Assembly: GCA_016708315.1 (NCBI GenBank)
Contig: JADJGC010000011.1
Location: 1-64,000 of the forward strand
DNA: 64,000 bases
Source: a bacterium
Lineage (GTDB): Bacteria; Zixibacteria; MSB-5A5; CAIYYT01
Reading direction: 5' to 3'
In this document: positions 44,934 to 52,826 of the stretch, in pieces
How positions within the stretch are numbered: position 1 is the first letter of the stretch
Layout: every line of letters starts with the position of its first letter
Translations under genes and position numbers: made by a program
The notes under the pieces: model-generated
What the model saw: the letters and a program-made list of their open reading frames with translations, nothing else
What the model was told of the DNA's origin: nothing
The model's database searches: none

Positions 44934-46166
44934 TTGAAAGTCCCAGTTTGGTACTCCGACAACAATGTCGATATTACGCTCCCCGATAGGGGGAATGTAA
45001 AGGTGTTTGATTTGCCGTCCAAACGGTTGCAACCACTTTCGACTTCGCATTGGTTGTCTACTGGCGATACGCCCCTGGAATTGAGAGAGTTTCTTGCAAG
45101 GGCACAGCGTCTGGTGACTGTCGTCAATGATGCCCATCGTCCAACGCCGACAGCCAGAATACTTGGCGCCATCAAAGAGCACATCAGATTCGAGTCTACC
45201 AGATTCCTGGTTGCGACCGGACTGCACTCACCAAAGACTTCGGCGCCGCAAGAGCGTCTATTCGGCGACTTACCGATTGCCGGGAATCTCGTGGTACACG
45301 ATGCTTACGACGAAGACTCGTTGTGCACATTCGGCCTCGGCAGCAGTTCGATCAAACTCAATCGCGTCTTTGACTGGTGCGATGCAATCCTCATCGTTGG
45401 TTCGGTCGAACCGCACTACTTCGCCGGTTTCACCGGTGGCCGCAAGATTGTTCTTCCCGGTTGCGCTTCATTTGCGGATGTCGAACGCAATCACGCTCTC
45501 GCCGTACAAGCCGGCAGCCAACCGCTGGCGCGAAACGGCAATCCCGTTTGGGAAGATAGTCAGACCAGAACGCGGGCTCTTGATAGCAAGAGCCGTTATG
45601 CCATCCAGGTTGTATGCGATCACGAAGGGAATATGTTCTACGCAAGTCACGGCGATTGGGATTTGTCTTATCAGCAGGCATGCGAGTTTGTCATCGCAAA
45701 TTACGCCTACGACGTTTCTGAGAAGTATGATGTTGTCATTAGCGTGGTTTATCCGCCGCTTGATCGCAACCTCTACCAGTTGCAGAAATCTTACGAAAAT
45801 GTCGCAGCGGTCGTTCGCGATGGCGGAACGATATTGCTGCTTTCCGCATGTCTGGATGGAATCGGCGATGATCGATTCTTGAAGATCGCCAAGTCGTTGT
45901 CCCACAGCGGCGAGATAACAGGAGACGGAAACGAATCTTTGATAATGGGAATCCACAAAGTCAGACGCACAATCGCGCTTGCCAAGCGGGTCGATCTTGT
46001 GCTATGCTCTAAGCTGGATAGTTTACTGCTTGATCACTTGCCGATCACAGCCCGCACAAATGTGCAGGCGGCAATTGATGAAGCGGTTGCAAAATATGGA
46101 GATAATTGCAGAATTGCAGTCGTGCTCGATGCCGGTTCGCAGGTGCTCTATCATCACGCGGCATAA
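44934..46166 (+). CDS. LarA-family (DUF2088) nickel-dependent racemase/epimerase-like protein
   Basis: 410 aa from a TTG start. The LarA pattern is clear: VVNDAHRPTPTARILGAI, VATGLH, NLVVHDAYDED, and SVEPHYFAGFTGGRKIVLPGCA, which contains the His and Lys of the active site, followed by NHALA. LarA homologues use a nickel-pincer nucleotide to racemise or epimerise alpha-hydroxy acids. The cofactor genes larB, larC and larE are not in the window. Its position between ndk and mdh (malate dehydrogenase) suggests a 2-hydroxy-acid substrate such as malate or lactate (inference). Confidence 0.85.
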   Translation: MKVPVWYSDNNVDITLPDRGNVKVFDLPSKRLQPLSTSHWLSTGDTPLELREFLARAQRLVTVVNDAHRPTPTARILGAIKEHIRFESTRFLVATGLHSPKTSAPQERLFGDLPIAGNLVVHDAYDEDSLCTFGLGSSSIKLNRVFDWCDAILIVGSVEPHYFAGFTGGRKIVLPGCASFADVERNHALAVQAGSQPLARNGNPVWEDSQTRTRALDSKSRYAIQVVCDHEGNMFYASHGDWDLSYQQACEFVIANYAYDVSEKYDVVISVVYPPLDRNLYQLQKSYENVAAVVRDGGTILLLSACLDGIGDDRFLKIAKSLSHSGEITGDGNESLIMGIHKVRRTIALAKRVDLVLCSKLDSLLLDHLPITARTNVQAAIDEAVAKYGDNCRIAVVLDAGSQVLYHHAA

Positions 46167-46195
46167 CGGGCACATAGAATCCTTAGGAGGATGTT

Positions 46196-47122
46196 ATGAG
46201 AAAAAAAGTATCGGTCATCGGAGCGGGTAACGTCGGCGCGGCAGTCGCGCAGTACCTTGCCGAAGACAACGTTTGCGACATCACCATCTTCGACGTCGTT
46301 GAAGGTCTGCCGCAGGGAAAAGCTCTGGATCTGCTTCAGGCCGGTCCGGTGCGCGGCTACGATGTCAGCATTCGCGGCACCAATGACTTCTCTGAACTCA
46401 AAGGCTCGGACATTGTCGTTCATACAGCCGGTTTGGCGCGCAAGCCCGGAATGTCCCGCGAAGATCTCTTGACGAAAAATGCCGAAATCATCGGCACCGT
46501 TGCCAAGAGCGTCAAAGAACATGCCGAACATGCGATGATCATCATGGTCGCCAATCCGCTTGACCTGATGACCTTCCACGCCTACAAGATCACCGGTTTC
46601 CCGTCGAATCGTGTTTTCGGTCAGGCCGGAATTCTCGATTCAATCCGCTTCCGTACTTTCGTCGGTTTGGAACTCGGCATTGCCCAGACCGAGACCGAAG
46701 CCATGGTTCTCGGCGGTCACGGCGACACGATGGTTCCGCTTCCGCGCTACACTACGGTTGCGGGCGTTCCGATTACCGAATTGATGCCGAAAGAGCGTAT
46801 CGATGCTCTTGCCAAGCGCACCATCGACGGCGGCGCTGAAATCGTCGCTCTCCTCAAGACCGGTTCAGCATACTACGCTCCGGCGGCGGCCTCGGTCGAA
46901 ATGGTTAAGGCTGTGCTGTTCGATTCCAAGAAGGTCTTCCCGTGCTCGGCGCTCCTTACCGGCCAGTACGGTATCAAGGACATCTATATCGGCGTTCCGG
47001 TCGTCCTTGGCGCCGGCGGTGTCGAGAAGATTTACGAACTTAAGCTCGAAGCAGCCGAACTGGCGGCGTTGCAGAAATCTGCCGCTACCTATAAGGACCA
47101 CCTCAAGGTTCTCGGCTACTAA
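46196..47122 (+). CDS. mdh: Malate dehydrogenase
   Basis: 308 aa. MRKKVSVIGAGNVGAAVAQYLAE is the NAD-binding start; GLARKPGMSREDLL is the substrate loop (Arg-Lys-Pro-Gly is the malate version), MVANPLD and the catalytic GHGDTMVPLPRY with its His are present. LDH-like MDH group. GGAGGATGTT precedes the ATG. It oxidises malate to oxaloacetate with NAD, closing the TCA segment with Kor and SucCD. Confidence 0.96.
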   Translation: MRKKVSVIGAGNVGAAVAQYLAEDNVCDITIFDVVEGLPQGKALDLLQAGPVRGYDVSIRGTNDFSELKGSDIVVHTAGLARKPGMSREDLLTKNAEIIGTVAKSVKEHAEHAMIIMVANPLDLMTFHAYKITGFPSNRVFGQAGILDSIRFRTFVGLELGIAQTETEAMVLGGHGDTMVPLPRYTTVAGVPITELMPKERIDALAKRTIDGGAEIVALLKTGSAYYAPAAASVEMVKAVLFDSKKVFPCSALLTGQYGIKDIYIGVPVVLGAGGVEKIYELKLEAAELAALQKSAATYKDHLKVLGY

Positions 47123-47155
47123 GTCGTTATTCCTATAATTAGAACCCCACAGTTT

Positions 47156-47212
47156 CCCCTCTCCCGCCTGCGGCGGGAGAGGGGTAGGTCAACGATCCCG
47201 ATTTATCGGGGG
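47156..47212. repeat. Double-hairpin repetitive element downstream of mdh
   Basis: First hairpin: 13-bp perfect arms CCCCTCTCCCGCC (47156-47168) and GGCGGGAGAGGGG (47172-47184), loop TGC. Second hairpin: CCCGAT/ATCGGG (47197-47210). The CTCTCCC...GGGAGAGGGG...GGTGAGGG pattern resembles dispersed intergenic REP-like elements of many bacteria. It may also end the mdh transcript. Confidence 0.7.
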
Positions 47213-47230
47213 GTGAGGGCGCCAAATCCA

Positions 47231-47818
47231 ATGTCTTTATTCTCGACACTTCCTGTCTCATTGCACAAAGTAAAGACCCACTCCAGCGTTCTTATTGTTC
47301 TTTCTGGAATCGCCATCACCGGTTTCTTGGCTCTTGGTTCGATAATTGCATTGGCGATACACTCCCGAGATCCTATACCAAACCAGCTTCTTGCCGCTTT
47401 CTTTTCTTCGATTATTCTGTCGTTGTTTCTTTGGCTGGTTAGAAGACAATTCGTGTGGCTACTCGACGATGGAATAATCAAGGGGATTCAGCTTGGTTCG
47501 AATAAGGTCTTTGTAGTTAGCGCGGTCCGCTTCACTGACGTAGGCTCATTATACGCCCACTGCGATTCTGGTTCATTTTTCGATAATACCGGGTACAGTT
47601 TTAGTATAGGCAGCAATTGCGGTTGGTTTCGCGGCGTGTCCTTTTGTGTCAAACATAGCACTGATGCCGCCACTACTCTCGAATTTCTCATGCTCCGCGT
47701 AGACCGTTCGCTTTGGGATCCCGAACTTGAAGACTGGGCGTACTCTTGGCTAAGGAAGCATGGGAAGCATCTCCCCGAATCGTCTAACCCTCGCCCTCAT
47801 CGACAATTTATTCCTTGA
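47231..47818 (+). CDS. Small membrane protein of unknown function
   Basis: 195 aa from the ATG at 47231 (an earlier GTG lies inside the repeat). Two hydrophobic segments (residues 18-43 and 56-76) are followed by a soluble domain with short strands (GIIKGIQLGSNKVFVVSAVRFTDV, NTGYSFSIGSNCGWF) and a Trp-rich end (LWDPELEDWAYSWLRKHG). It looks like a membrane-anchored beta domain, perhaps PH-like. No ribosome binding site is evident, and I do not recognise the family. It is less certain than its neighbours. Confidence 0.55.
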   Translation: MSLFSTLPVSLHKVKTHSSVLIVLSGIAITGFLALGSIIALAIHSRDPIPNQLLAAFFSSIILSLFLWLVRRQFVWLLDDGIIKGIQLGSNKVFVVSAVRFTDVGSLYAHCDSGSFFDNTGYSFSIGSNCGWFRGVSFCVKHSTDAATTLEFLMLRVDRSLWDPELEDWAYSWLRKHGKHLPESSNPRPHRQFIP

Positions 47819-47968
47819 CACTACCCCCACACTCCCCTAACTTGGCACAAATTTCATCAGCCTGCTAAAGGCGCCAGTTGAGTTGAACAAAGAGACCGTG
47901 TGTGCGTCATTATATTGAGGCGTCATCACAAGACCAACTCACTAATTTCGGCGATTTTCGGGAGGAGA

Positions 47969-49189
47969 ATGCACGTCTTGAACAAGATCATTTGCGCTAT
48001 CGCATTCGTGCTTCTCGCTATTTGTATCCCTGCTTTCGCTCAAGAAGATGTAACCCCCACAGCAATCAATTCCCAATCAGTCCCGGCAGCAGTCCCGGTT
48101 CCAGCGCCAGCGACAAATATCGCTGTCATCGATACACCGGATGACAACGGCAGAAGTTTGGAAATCCGCTGGGATCTGTCCCCTGATGATGCCGCTCTGG
48201 TAACCAAGTATCAGATTTTGCGATCGACTTCACAGTCGGGACCATTTGAGATAATTGGTTCGACGACGAAGGGTCAGCACGAATTCACCAACAACGAGTT
48301 AGAACGCGGCACTAAATACTACTACAAAATCGTTAGCCTGAATGAGCCGTTGCTCACGAGCGGACAGGTGCCGTCGACGAGCGAGTCGTCGATAGTCGGA
48401 CCGGTCGAGCCGATAGCACAGTGGTTCAACATGCGTCGAATTTGGATTCTGATTTGGACTTTAGTAGTTTGCGGAGCGATCCTATTCTACATTTCGCAAG
48501 CCAAAGCCGGCAAAGCACTCTATGTCCGCAAAATCGCCGGTATCGATGCCGTCGACGAAGCAATTGGACGTGCCACGGAAATGGGCCGAAAGGTCTTCTA
48601 CGTACCCGGCATTCAGGATATGGACGATGTCCAAACCATCGCTGCAGTAATTATCTTAGGCCGTGTAGCGCGCATTGCCGCTGAAAACGACACGATGCTT
48701 GAGGTGCCGGTCTGCAAATCGCTGGTGATGGTGACTGCACGCGAAGCAGTCCGTGAGGCTTACAGTCAAGTGGGACGCCCTGATGCTTTCCGCGAAGATC
48801 AGGTTCACTATGTTACTGACGACCAGTTTGGATATGCGGCTGCAATCGACGGCATGGTTGTCCGCGACAAACCCGCGACTATGTTCTACATGGGCGCGTT
48901 CTTTGCCGAATCGCTGATTCTGGCAGAAACGGGCAATGCCGCCGGAGCGATTCAGATCGCCGGTACCGGACAGCCGTCGCAGTTGCCGTTCTTTGTCGCC
49001 TCGTGCGACTACACGCTCATCGGCGAAGAGCTTTTTGCTGCCAGCGCCTATCTTGCTCGTGAACCAAAGTTACTTGGTTCGCTCAAAGGTCAGGACTTTG
49101 CCAAGGGGCTTTTCTTGGTGGCAATCATTCTTGGCATCATATTCGAATTGCTTACAGTTCCTTTCATCAAGATTCTACAGGTTAGCTAA
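47969..49189 (+). CDS. Cassette A gene 1: signal peptide-fibronectin III-TM-cytoplasmic domain protein (DUF6754-like)
   Basis: 406 aa. ATG at 47969 is close behind GGAGGAG; TTG at 47978 is an alternative start. Signal peptide to about residue 25 (PAFAQE); Pro/Ala linker; fibronectin type III domain (48-145, with DTPDDNG and YYYKIVSL); TM helix (158-176); cytoplasmic domain (180-375); C-terminal TM (about 378-400). The cytoplasmic domain is the conserved core: DEAIGRATEMGR, ILGRVARIAAE, GAFFAESLILAETG, QIAGTGQPSQLPFFVASCDYTLIGEELFAASAYLAREPKLLGSLKGQD. I take it for DUF6754 from memory. No nucleotide-binding motif is visible. It probably senses or anchors on the outside and forms a ring or scaffold inside (inference). 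Confidence 0.85.
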   Translation: MHVLNKIICAIAFVLLAICIPAFAQEDVTPTAINSQSVPAAVPVPAPATNIAVIDTPDDNGRSLEIRWDLSPDDAALVTKYQILRSTSQSGPFEIIGSTTKGQHEFTNNELERGTKYYYKIVSLNEPLLTSGQVPSTSESSIVGPVEPIAQWFNMRRIWILIWTLVVCGAILFYISQAKAGKALYVRKIAGIDAVDEAIGRATEMGRKVFYVPGIQDMDDVQTIAAVIILGRVARIAAENDTMLEVPVCKSLVMVTAREAVREAYSQVGRPDAFREDQVHYVTDDQFGYAAAIDGMVVRDKPATMFYMGAFFAESLILAETGNAAGAIQIAGTGQPSQLPFFVASCDYTLIGEELFAASAYLAREPKLLGSLKGQDFAKGLFLVAIILGIIFELLTVPFIKILQVS

Positions 49190-49206
49190 GGGAAAGCATC
49201 GGCACA

Positions 49207-49878
49207 ATGAAACGCGAAGTCCCATTCATTATTACGCTCGTCGTCGGTATCGCTTTCATTGTCCAGTATTTTGTCCCGCACCCTCCGTTTGATAGTTTCG
49301 AAGACACTTTCAATAATTGGTTTGCAATTGTCGGATCATTCGCGATCTGGCTTGGCGCATTGAGCTTATTCAAGATGGCTATGCTACGAGTCGCTCGGAA
49401 GCAGCATGACTGGCCGTTGTCGTTGGTGATCATCGTTTGCTTCTTAATGATGGTTGTAGTCGGGTTTATCGATGGTTATACCGGCCTCAACAATTCGCCG
49501 CCGACTTCATTCCGCGATCCGGGAACCAATTTTGATTGGCTCTACATGTATATTTACACGCCTTTGTCTTCGACAATGTTCGCGATTTTGGCGTTCTTTG
49601 TAGCCTCGGCATCGTACCGCGCGTTTCGCGCCCGCAATACACAGGCAACGCTGTTGCTGCTTGCCGGATTCTTCGTGATGCTTGGGCGTGTGCCGCTGGG
49701 CGATATCCTGTCAGGATTCATGCCTGATGGATTCCAGGCTTCTGACCTTGCAAGTTGGTTGATGAATTACCCGCATAATGCCGGTCAAAGAGCAATCAAG
49801 ATCGGAGTGGCGCTTGGTATTGTGTCGACATCGCTTCGCATCATTTTGGGCATCGAGAGGTCGCACCTTGAAGGATAG
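49207..49878 (+). CDS. Cassette A gene 2: polytopic membrane protein
   Basis: 223 aa with five to six hydrophobic segments. The conserved part is TPLSSTMFAILAFFVASASYRAFRARNTQATLLLLAGFFVMLGRVPLGD, a long amphipathic/TM stretch with a basic RAFRARNT motif on the cytoplasmic side, and the C-terminal NAGQRAIKIGVALGIVSTSLR-ILGIERSHL. Both motifs recur in the B and C copies. It starts 17 bases after gene 1, and 6 bases before gene 3. I do not recognise a transporter or enzyme family; probably a core membrane subunit of the cassette complex. Confidence 0.85.
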   Translation: MKREVPFIITLVVGIAFIVQYFVPHPPFDSFEDTFNNWFAIVGSFAIWLGALSLFKMAMLRVARKQHDWPLSLVIIVCFLMMVVVGFIDGYTGLNNSPPTSFRDPGTNFDWLYMYIYTPLSSTMFAILAFFVASASYRAFRARNTQATLLLLAGFFVMLGRVPLGDILSGFMPDGFQASDLASWLMNYPHNAGQRAIKIGVALGIVSTSLRIILGIERSHLEG

Positions 49879-49884
49879 TTCACT

Positions 49885-50874
49885 ATGAAGAAGATGATCT
49901 TACCGGGCATATTCGGATTAGTCGTTCTGATCGCGTTGATCCAGACGATTGTGGATGAGCCGTTCAAGCTCGCGTTTTCGAGCACGGTTTCGATTATCGT
50001 CGCAGTTATACTTCTTTTAGCGCTTGTTGGAGTCCTTGTTCTGACCGTTCGCGGTCATATGATCGAACGCCGCACCGTTTTTGTGTTCATTGGCGTCGCG
50101 TTGATGCTCCCCTTTTTCATGACACTGGCACTCGAGATTAAGGTCTCGCCTGAAGTGCAGAAAATCTACGATGCCTTAGAAAAACTCCCGCCGGGTTCAA
50201 AAGTACTCGCTGCCTTTGACTATGATCCACCGTCAGCACCGGAACTTCAGCCGATGGCAGATGCCTTCATGGCGTATGCATTCAAGCACGATCTCAAGGT
50301 TATCATCATGGGGCTTTGGCCGCAAGGTCCACAGCAAGCCAATATGGCAGTGCGTAGAGCACTTGAAGAGCCGGAAGTTATCGCTAAGAATCCAGTTTAT
50401 GGTACTGACTACGTCAATTTGGGATTCCAATCAGGCAATGAGTTCGTAATTCAGAGTATGGGCGGCGCGTTCCGTACCATGTTCCCGCGCGACATTTACA
50501 ACACGCCGTACAGCGACGTTCCGTTGCTAAAGGGTGTGGAGAATTTCTCCAATATTGATTTTGTGATGAATTTCTCTGCTGGTTATCCCGGTACGAAAGA
50601 ATGGGTGCAGATCGCGGTCGATCGCTTTGGTGTCCAGGTTGGCGCCGGCAATACAGCCGTTCAAGCACCGGAGATGTATCCGTACCTCGCTGCCAAACAG
50701 TTGACCGGATTAGCCGGGGGAATGGTTGGAGCTGCAGAGTTTGAGCTGGCATCCAATGAAATCGGCAAGGCAGCCTCCGCGTTGTTGGCGCAGGTATTCT
50801 CGCATGCCGTAGTCATTGCATTCATCATCATTGGTAATGTCGCGTTCTTCCTGAGCAAGCGGAGGAGAGAGTAA
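49885..50874 (+). CDS. Cassette A gene 3: membrane-anchored protein with alpha/beta-like soluble domain
   Basis: 329 aa. Three N-terminal TM segments (about 5-20, 33-53, 61-83) and one C-terminal TM (about 302-322, AVVIAFIIIGNVAFFLSKRRRE) bracket a soluble domain (90-295). That domain opens LPPGSKVLAAFDYDPPSAPELQPMADAF, a beta-strand followed by D-Y-D-P, then KVIIMGLWPQGP and YGTDYVNLGFQSGNE, a pattern of alternating strands and helices (Rossmann-like, my inference). Motifs FDYDP, ELxPMA, YGxDYVxLG and GAAEFE are shared by copies B and C. The basic C-terminus puts that end in the cytoplasm. Confidence 0.85.
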   Translation: MKKMILPGIFGLVVLIALIQTIVDEPFKLAFSSTVSIIVAVILLLALVGVLVLTVRGHMIERRTVFVFIGVALMLPFFMTLALEIKVSPEVQKIYDALEKLPPGSKVLAAFDYDPPSAPELQPMADAFMAYAFKHDLKVIIMGLWPQGPQQANMAVRRALEEPEVIAKNPVYGTDYVNLGFQSGNEFVIQSMGGAFRTMFPRDIYNTPYSDVPLLKGVENFSNIDFVMNFSAGYPGTKEWVQIAVDRFGVQVGAGNTAVQAPEMYPYLAAKQLTGLAGGMVGAAEFELASNEIGKAASALLAQVFSHAVVIAFIIIGNVAFFLSKRRRE

Positions 50875-50889
50875 CCACTCGGATCGACT

Positions 50890-51552
50890 ATGGAACAGAC
50901 ATTCACTGAAATCATAGGCATCTGGATTGCGGCGTTTTTGACGCTCGGAATCATTTCGTTCCTGTACAAGGACAATATCTTGTACAAGATCTGCGAGTCG
51001 ATCTTTGTCGGTATCTCCGCGGGCTATTGGTTCATCACATATTTCTGGGACAACCTCTACCGCAAATTCTATCTGGGTGTAAATCCATCGGATCCGACTC
51101 AGGACCCGCACTATTGGCTCTGGGGCGGATTCATTCTTGGTATGATGATGCTGACCCGACTTCTTGGTAACAAGACAAGTTGGATAGCGCGCTGGCCTCT
51201 GGCGTTCATTGTTGGAGCCACGGCTGGCCTAAAGCTCATGGTGTATTTCACTACGGATGCCATGGCACAGATTTACTCGAGTGTGATCGAATTTACCGGC
51301 GCACTCTACGGCAACGACATTTGGGCAATCTGGGGCGCAATCGTACTTACTACCGGCACAGTCACCGGACTCATATATTTCTACTTCTCCAAAGAGCATC
51401 GCGGTTGGTTTGGCGGCGCTGCGAAGGTGGGCACCTGGTTCTTGATGATCACCTTCGGCGCGTCGTTTGGATACACGGTCATGAGCCGTATGTCGCTGCT
51501 GATCGGCCGCGTCGATTTCTTGTTGGCTGACTGGTTGAAGTTGATAAAGTAG
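50890..51552 (+). CDS. Cassette A gene 4: polytopic membrane protein with SKEH...FGASFGYTVM motif
   Basis: 220 aa with about six TM segments. FLYKDNILYKICESIFVGISAGYW near the N-terminus, SWIARWPLAFIVG in the middle, and YFYFSKEHRGWFGGAAKVGTWFLMITFGASFGYTVMSRMSLLIGRVDFLLADWL at the end are the conserved elements, the last being the best conserved stretch of the family across A, B and C. Copy B begins 5 bases after its stop. I do not recognise the family; it looks like a channel- or scaffold-like subunit. Confidence 0.85.
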   Translation: MEQTFTEIIGIWIAAFLTLGIISFLYKDNILYKICESIFVGISAGYWFITYFWDNLYRKFYLGVNPSDPTQDPHYWLWGGFILGMMMLTRLLGNKTSWIARWPLAFIVGATAGLKLMVYFTTDAMAQIYSSVIEFTGALYGNDIWAIWGAIVLTTGTVTGLIYFYFSKEHRGWFGGAAKVGTWFLMITFGASFGYTVMSRMSLLIGRVDFLLADWLKLIK

Positions 51553-51557
51553 CAATC

Positions 51558-52244
51558 ATGTTTTTTAAACAGACTTTCTCAAGCCTGTCCCGCAAAAATT
51601 TCCTCACACTGTTAATAGCATTCTATCTCATTTGCATTCCAGCCATTTCAGTTGCCCAGGAATTACAGCCAGCCGATTCTACTGTGTTACAGACGCCAAT
51701 CGAGACTCCAATTCCCGATCTTGGTGACATCACAGTCACCGCACACGACGCACCTGACGACAATGGCGACAGAATAATCGTGCAATGGGCAGATCCTGGT
51801 TATCAGAACACTGAGGAGTTCACTTCATTCGAAATCTCAAGAAGTTTCTTTGGTTCTGACAGTTTTGCAGTCATAGGAAACGCCGCCTTTGGAGATTCCT
51901 CGTTCATGGATGAAAAGGCTGCGACTGGTAACCAGTATTACTACAAGGTTTCAGCCGTGATTGGTGCTGAGCGCAAAGAATCAACAGCGTCAGCTCCGGC
52001 TTTCTCTGTTGTCCAGTGGTTCAATTGGGGGAAGATATCCGTCGTCATCATCGGCTTGCTCGTCTGCAGCGCCGTTATCTACTTTATCGAAACAGCCAAA
52101 CGCGGGAAGAAGCTGTTCCTGCGCCGGATCGCCGGCCTTGAAGCAATCGACGAAGCCGTTGGTCGCGCCACCGAAATGGGGCGCCCGTTTTGTTCGTTGC
52201 CGGTACACAAGATATGGATGATGTCCAAACGTTGGCTGGTTTGA
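51558..52244 (+). CDS. Cassette B gene 1, 5' part (frame break near 52188)
   Basis: Signal peptide (ISVAQE), Pro/Thr linker, fibronectin III domain (with DAPDDNG and YYYKVSAV), TM helix (VVIIGLLVCSAVIYFI) and the start of the conserved cytoplasmic domain (RRIAGLEAIDEAVGRATEMGRP). At nt 52187-52191 the frame is lost: copies A and C read on with (K/P)-x-(F/L)-Y-V, and here the next frame gives LFVAGTQDMDDVQT. One base, probably a T in the TTTT run, is missing. Residues after GRP in this frame are spurious. Joined with the next entry the gene encodes about 421 aa, as in copies A and C. Confidence 0.8.
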   Translation: MFFKQTFSSLSRKNFLTLLIAFYLICIPAISVAQELQPADSTVLQTPIETPIPDLGDITVTAHDAPDDNGDRIIVQWADPGYQNTEEFTSFEISRSFFGSDSFAVIGNAAFGDSSFMDEKAATGNQYYYKVSAVIGAERKESTASAPAFSVVQWFNWGKISVVIIGLLVCSAVIYFIETAKRGKKLFLRRIAGLEAIDEAVGRATEMGRPFCSLPVHKIWMMSKRWLV

Positions 52245-52819
52245 CAATTCTTGGCCGCGTGTCGCGGACGATTGCCCAGTATGATTCCCAGATCAATATG
52301 CCGTGCCGCTCGTCGCTCGTTATGACAGCCGGTCGCGAGATGATCAAAGAAGCCTATGCCATGGCCGGACGACCTGACGCCTACTCCGATGACATGGTGC
52401 ACTACACTACCGACGAGCAGTTCGGTTTCGTCGCCGCAGTCAATGGCATCATGGTACGCGAGAAACCGGCGACCTGCTTCTATCTCGGCGCATTCTTCGC
52501 CGAATCGCTGATTCTTGCCGAAACCGGAAATTCAATTGATGCAATTCAAATCGCCGGTACCGCGATGCCGGCGCAATTGCCGTTCTTTGTCGCGGCGTGC
52601 GACTATACACTTATTGGCGAAGAGCTTTTCGCGGCGTCGGCATATTTGTCGAATGAACCGAAGCAGTTAGGCTCGCTCAAGGGTCAGGACCTTGGCAAAG
52701 TCGTCGCCATGGCCGCCATTGTGATTGGCGTAGTCGCTGTCACGGCGAGTGAAGCGTGGCAGATAGACTCTATGACGTGGCTTGCAGACCTTTTGCACCG
52801 TATGTTCGCGATTAGTTAG
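52190..52819 (+). CDS. Cassette B gene 1, 3' part (conserved cytoplasmic domain)
   Basis: Continues gene 1 after the frame break: FVAGTQDMDDVQTLAGLTILGRVSR, GAFFAESLILAETG, QLPFFVAACDYTLIGEELFAASAYLSNEPKQLGSLKGQD, then a longer C-terminal tail than in copy A (including a TM and DSMTWLADLLHRMFAIS). The first codons of this piece are not a natural start; the protein is best read as the continuation of 51558. It is closest to copy A in this domain. Confidence 0.8.
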   Translation: MFVAGTQDMDDVQTLAGLTILGRVSRTIAQYDSQINMPCRSSLVMTAGREMIKEAYAMAGRPDAYSDDMVHYTTDEQFGFVAAVNGIMVREKPATCFYLGAFFAESLILAETGNSIDAIQIAGTAMPAQLPFFVAACDYTLIGEELFAASAYLSNEPKQLGSLKGQDLGKVVAMAAIVIGVVAVTASEAWQIDSMTWLADLLHRMFAIS

Positions 52820-52826
52820 GGAATTG

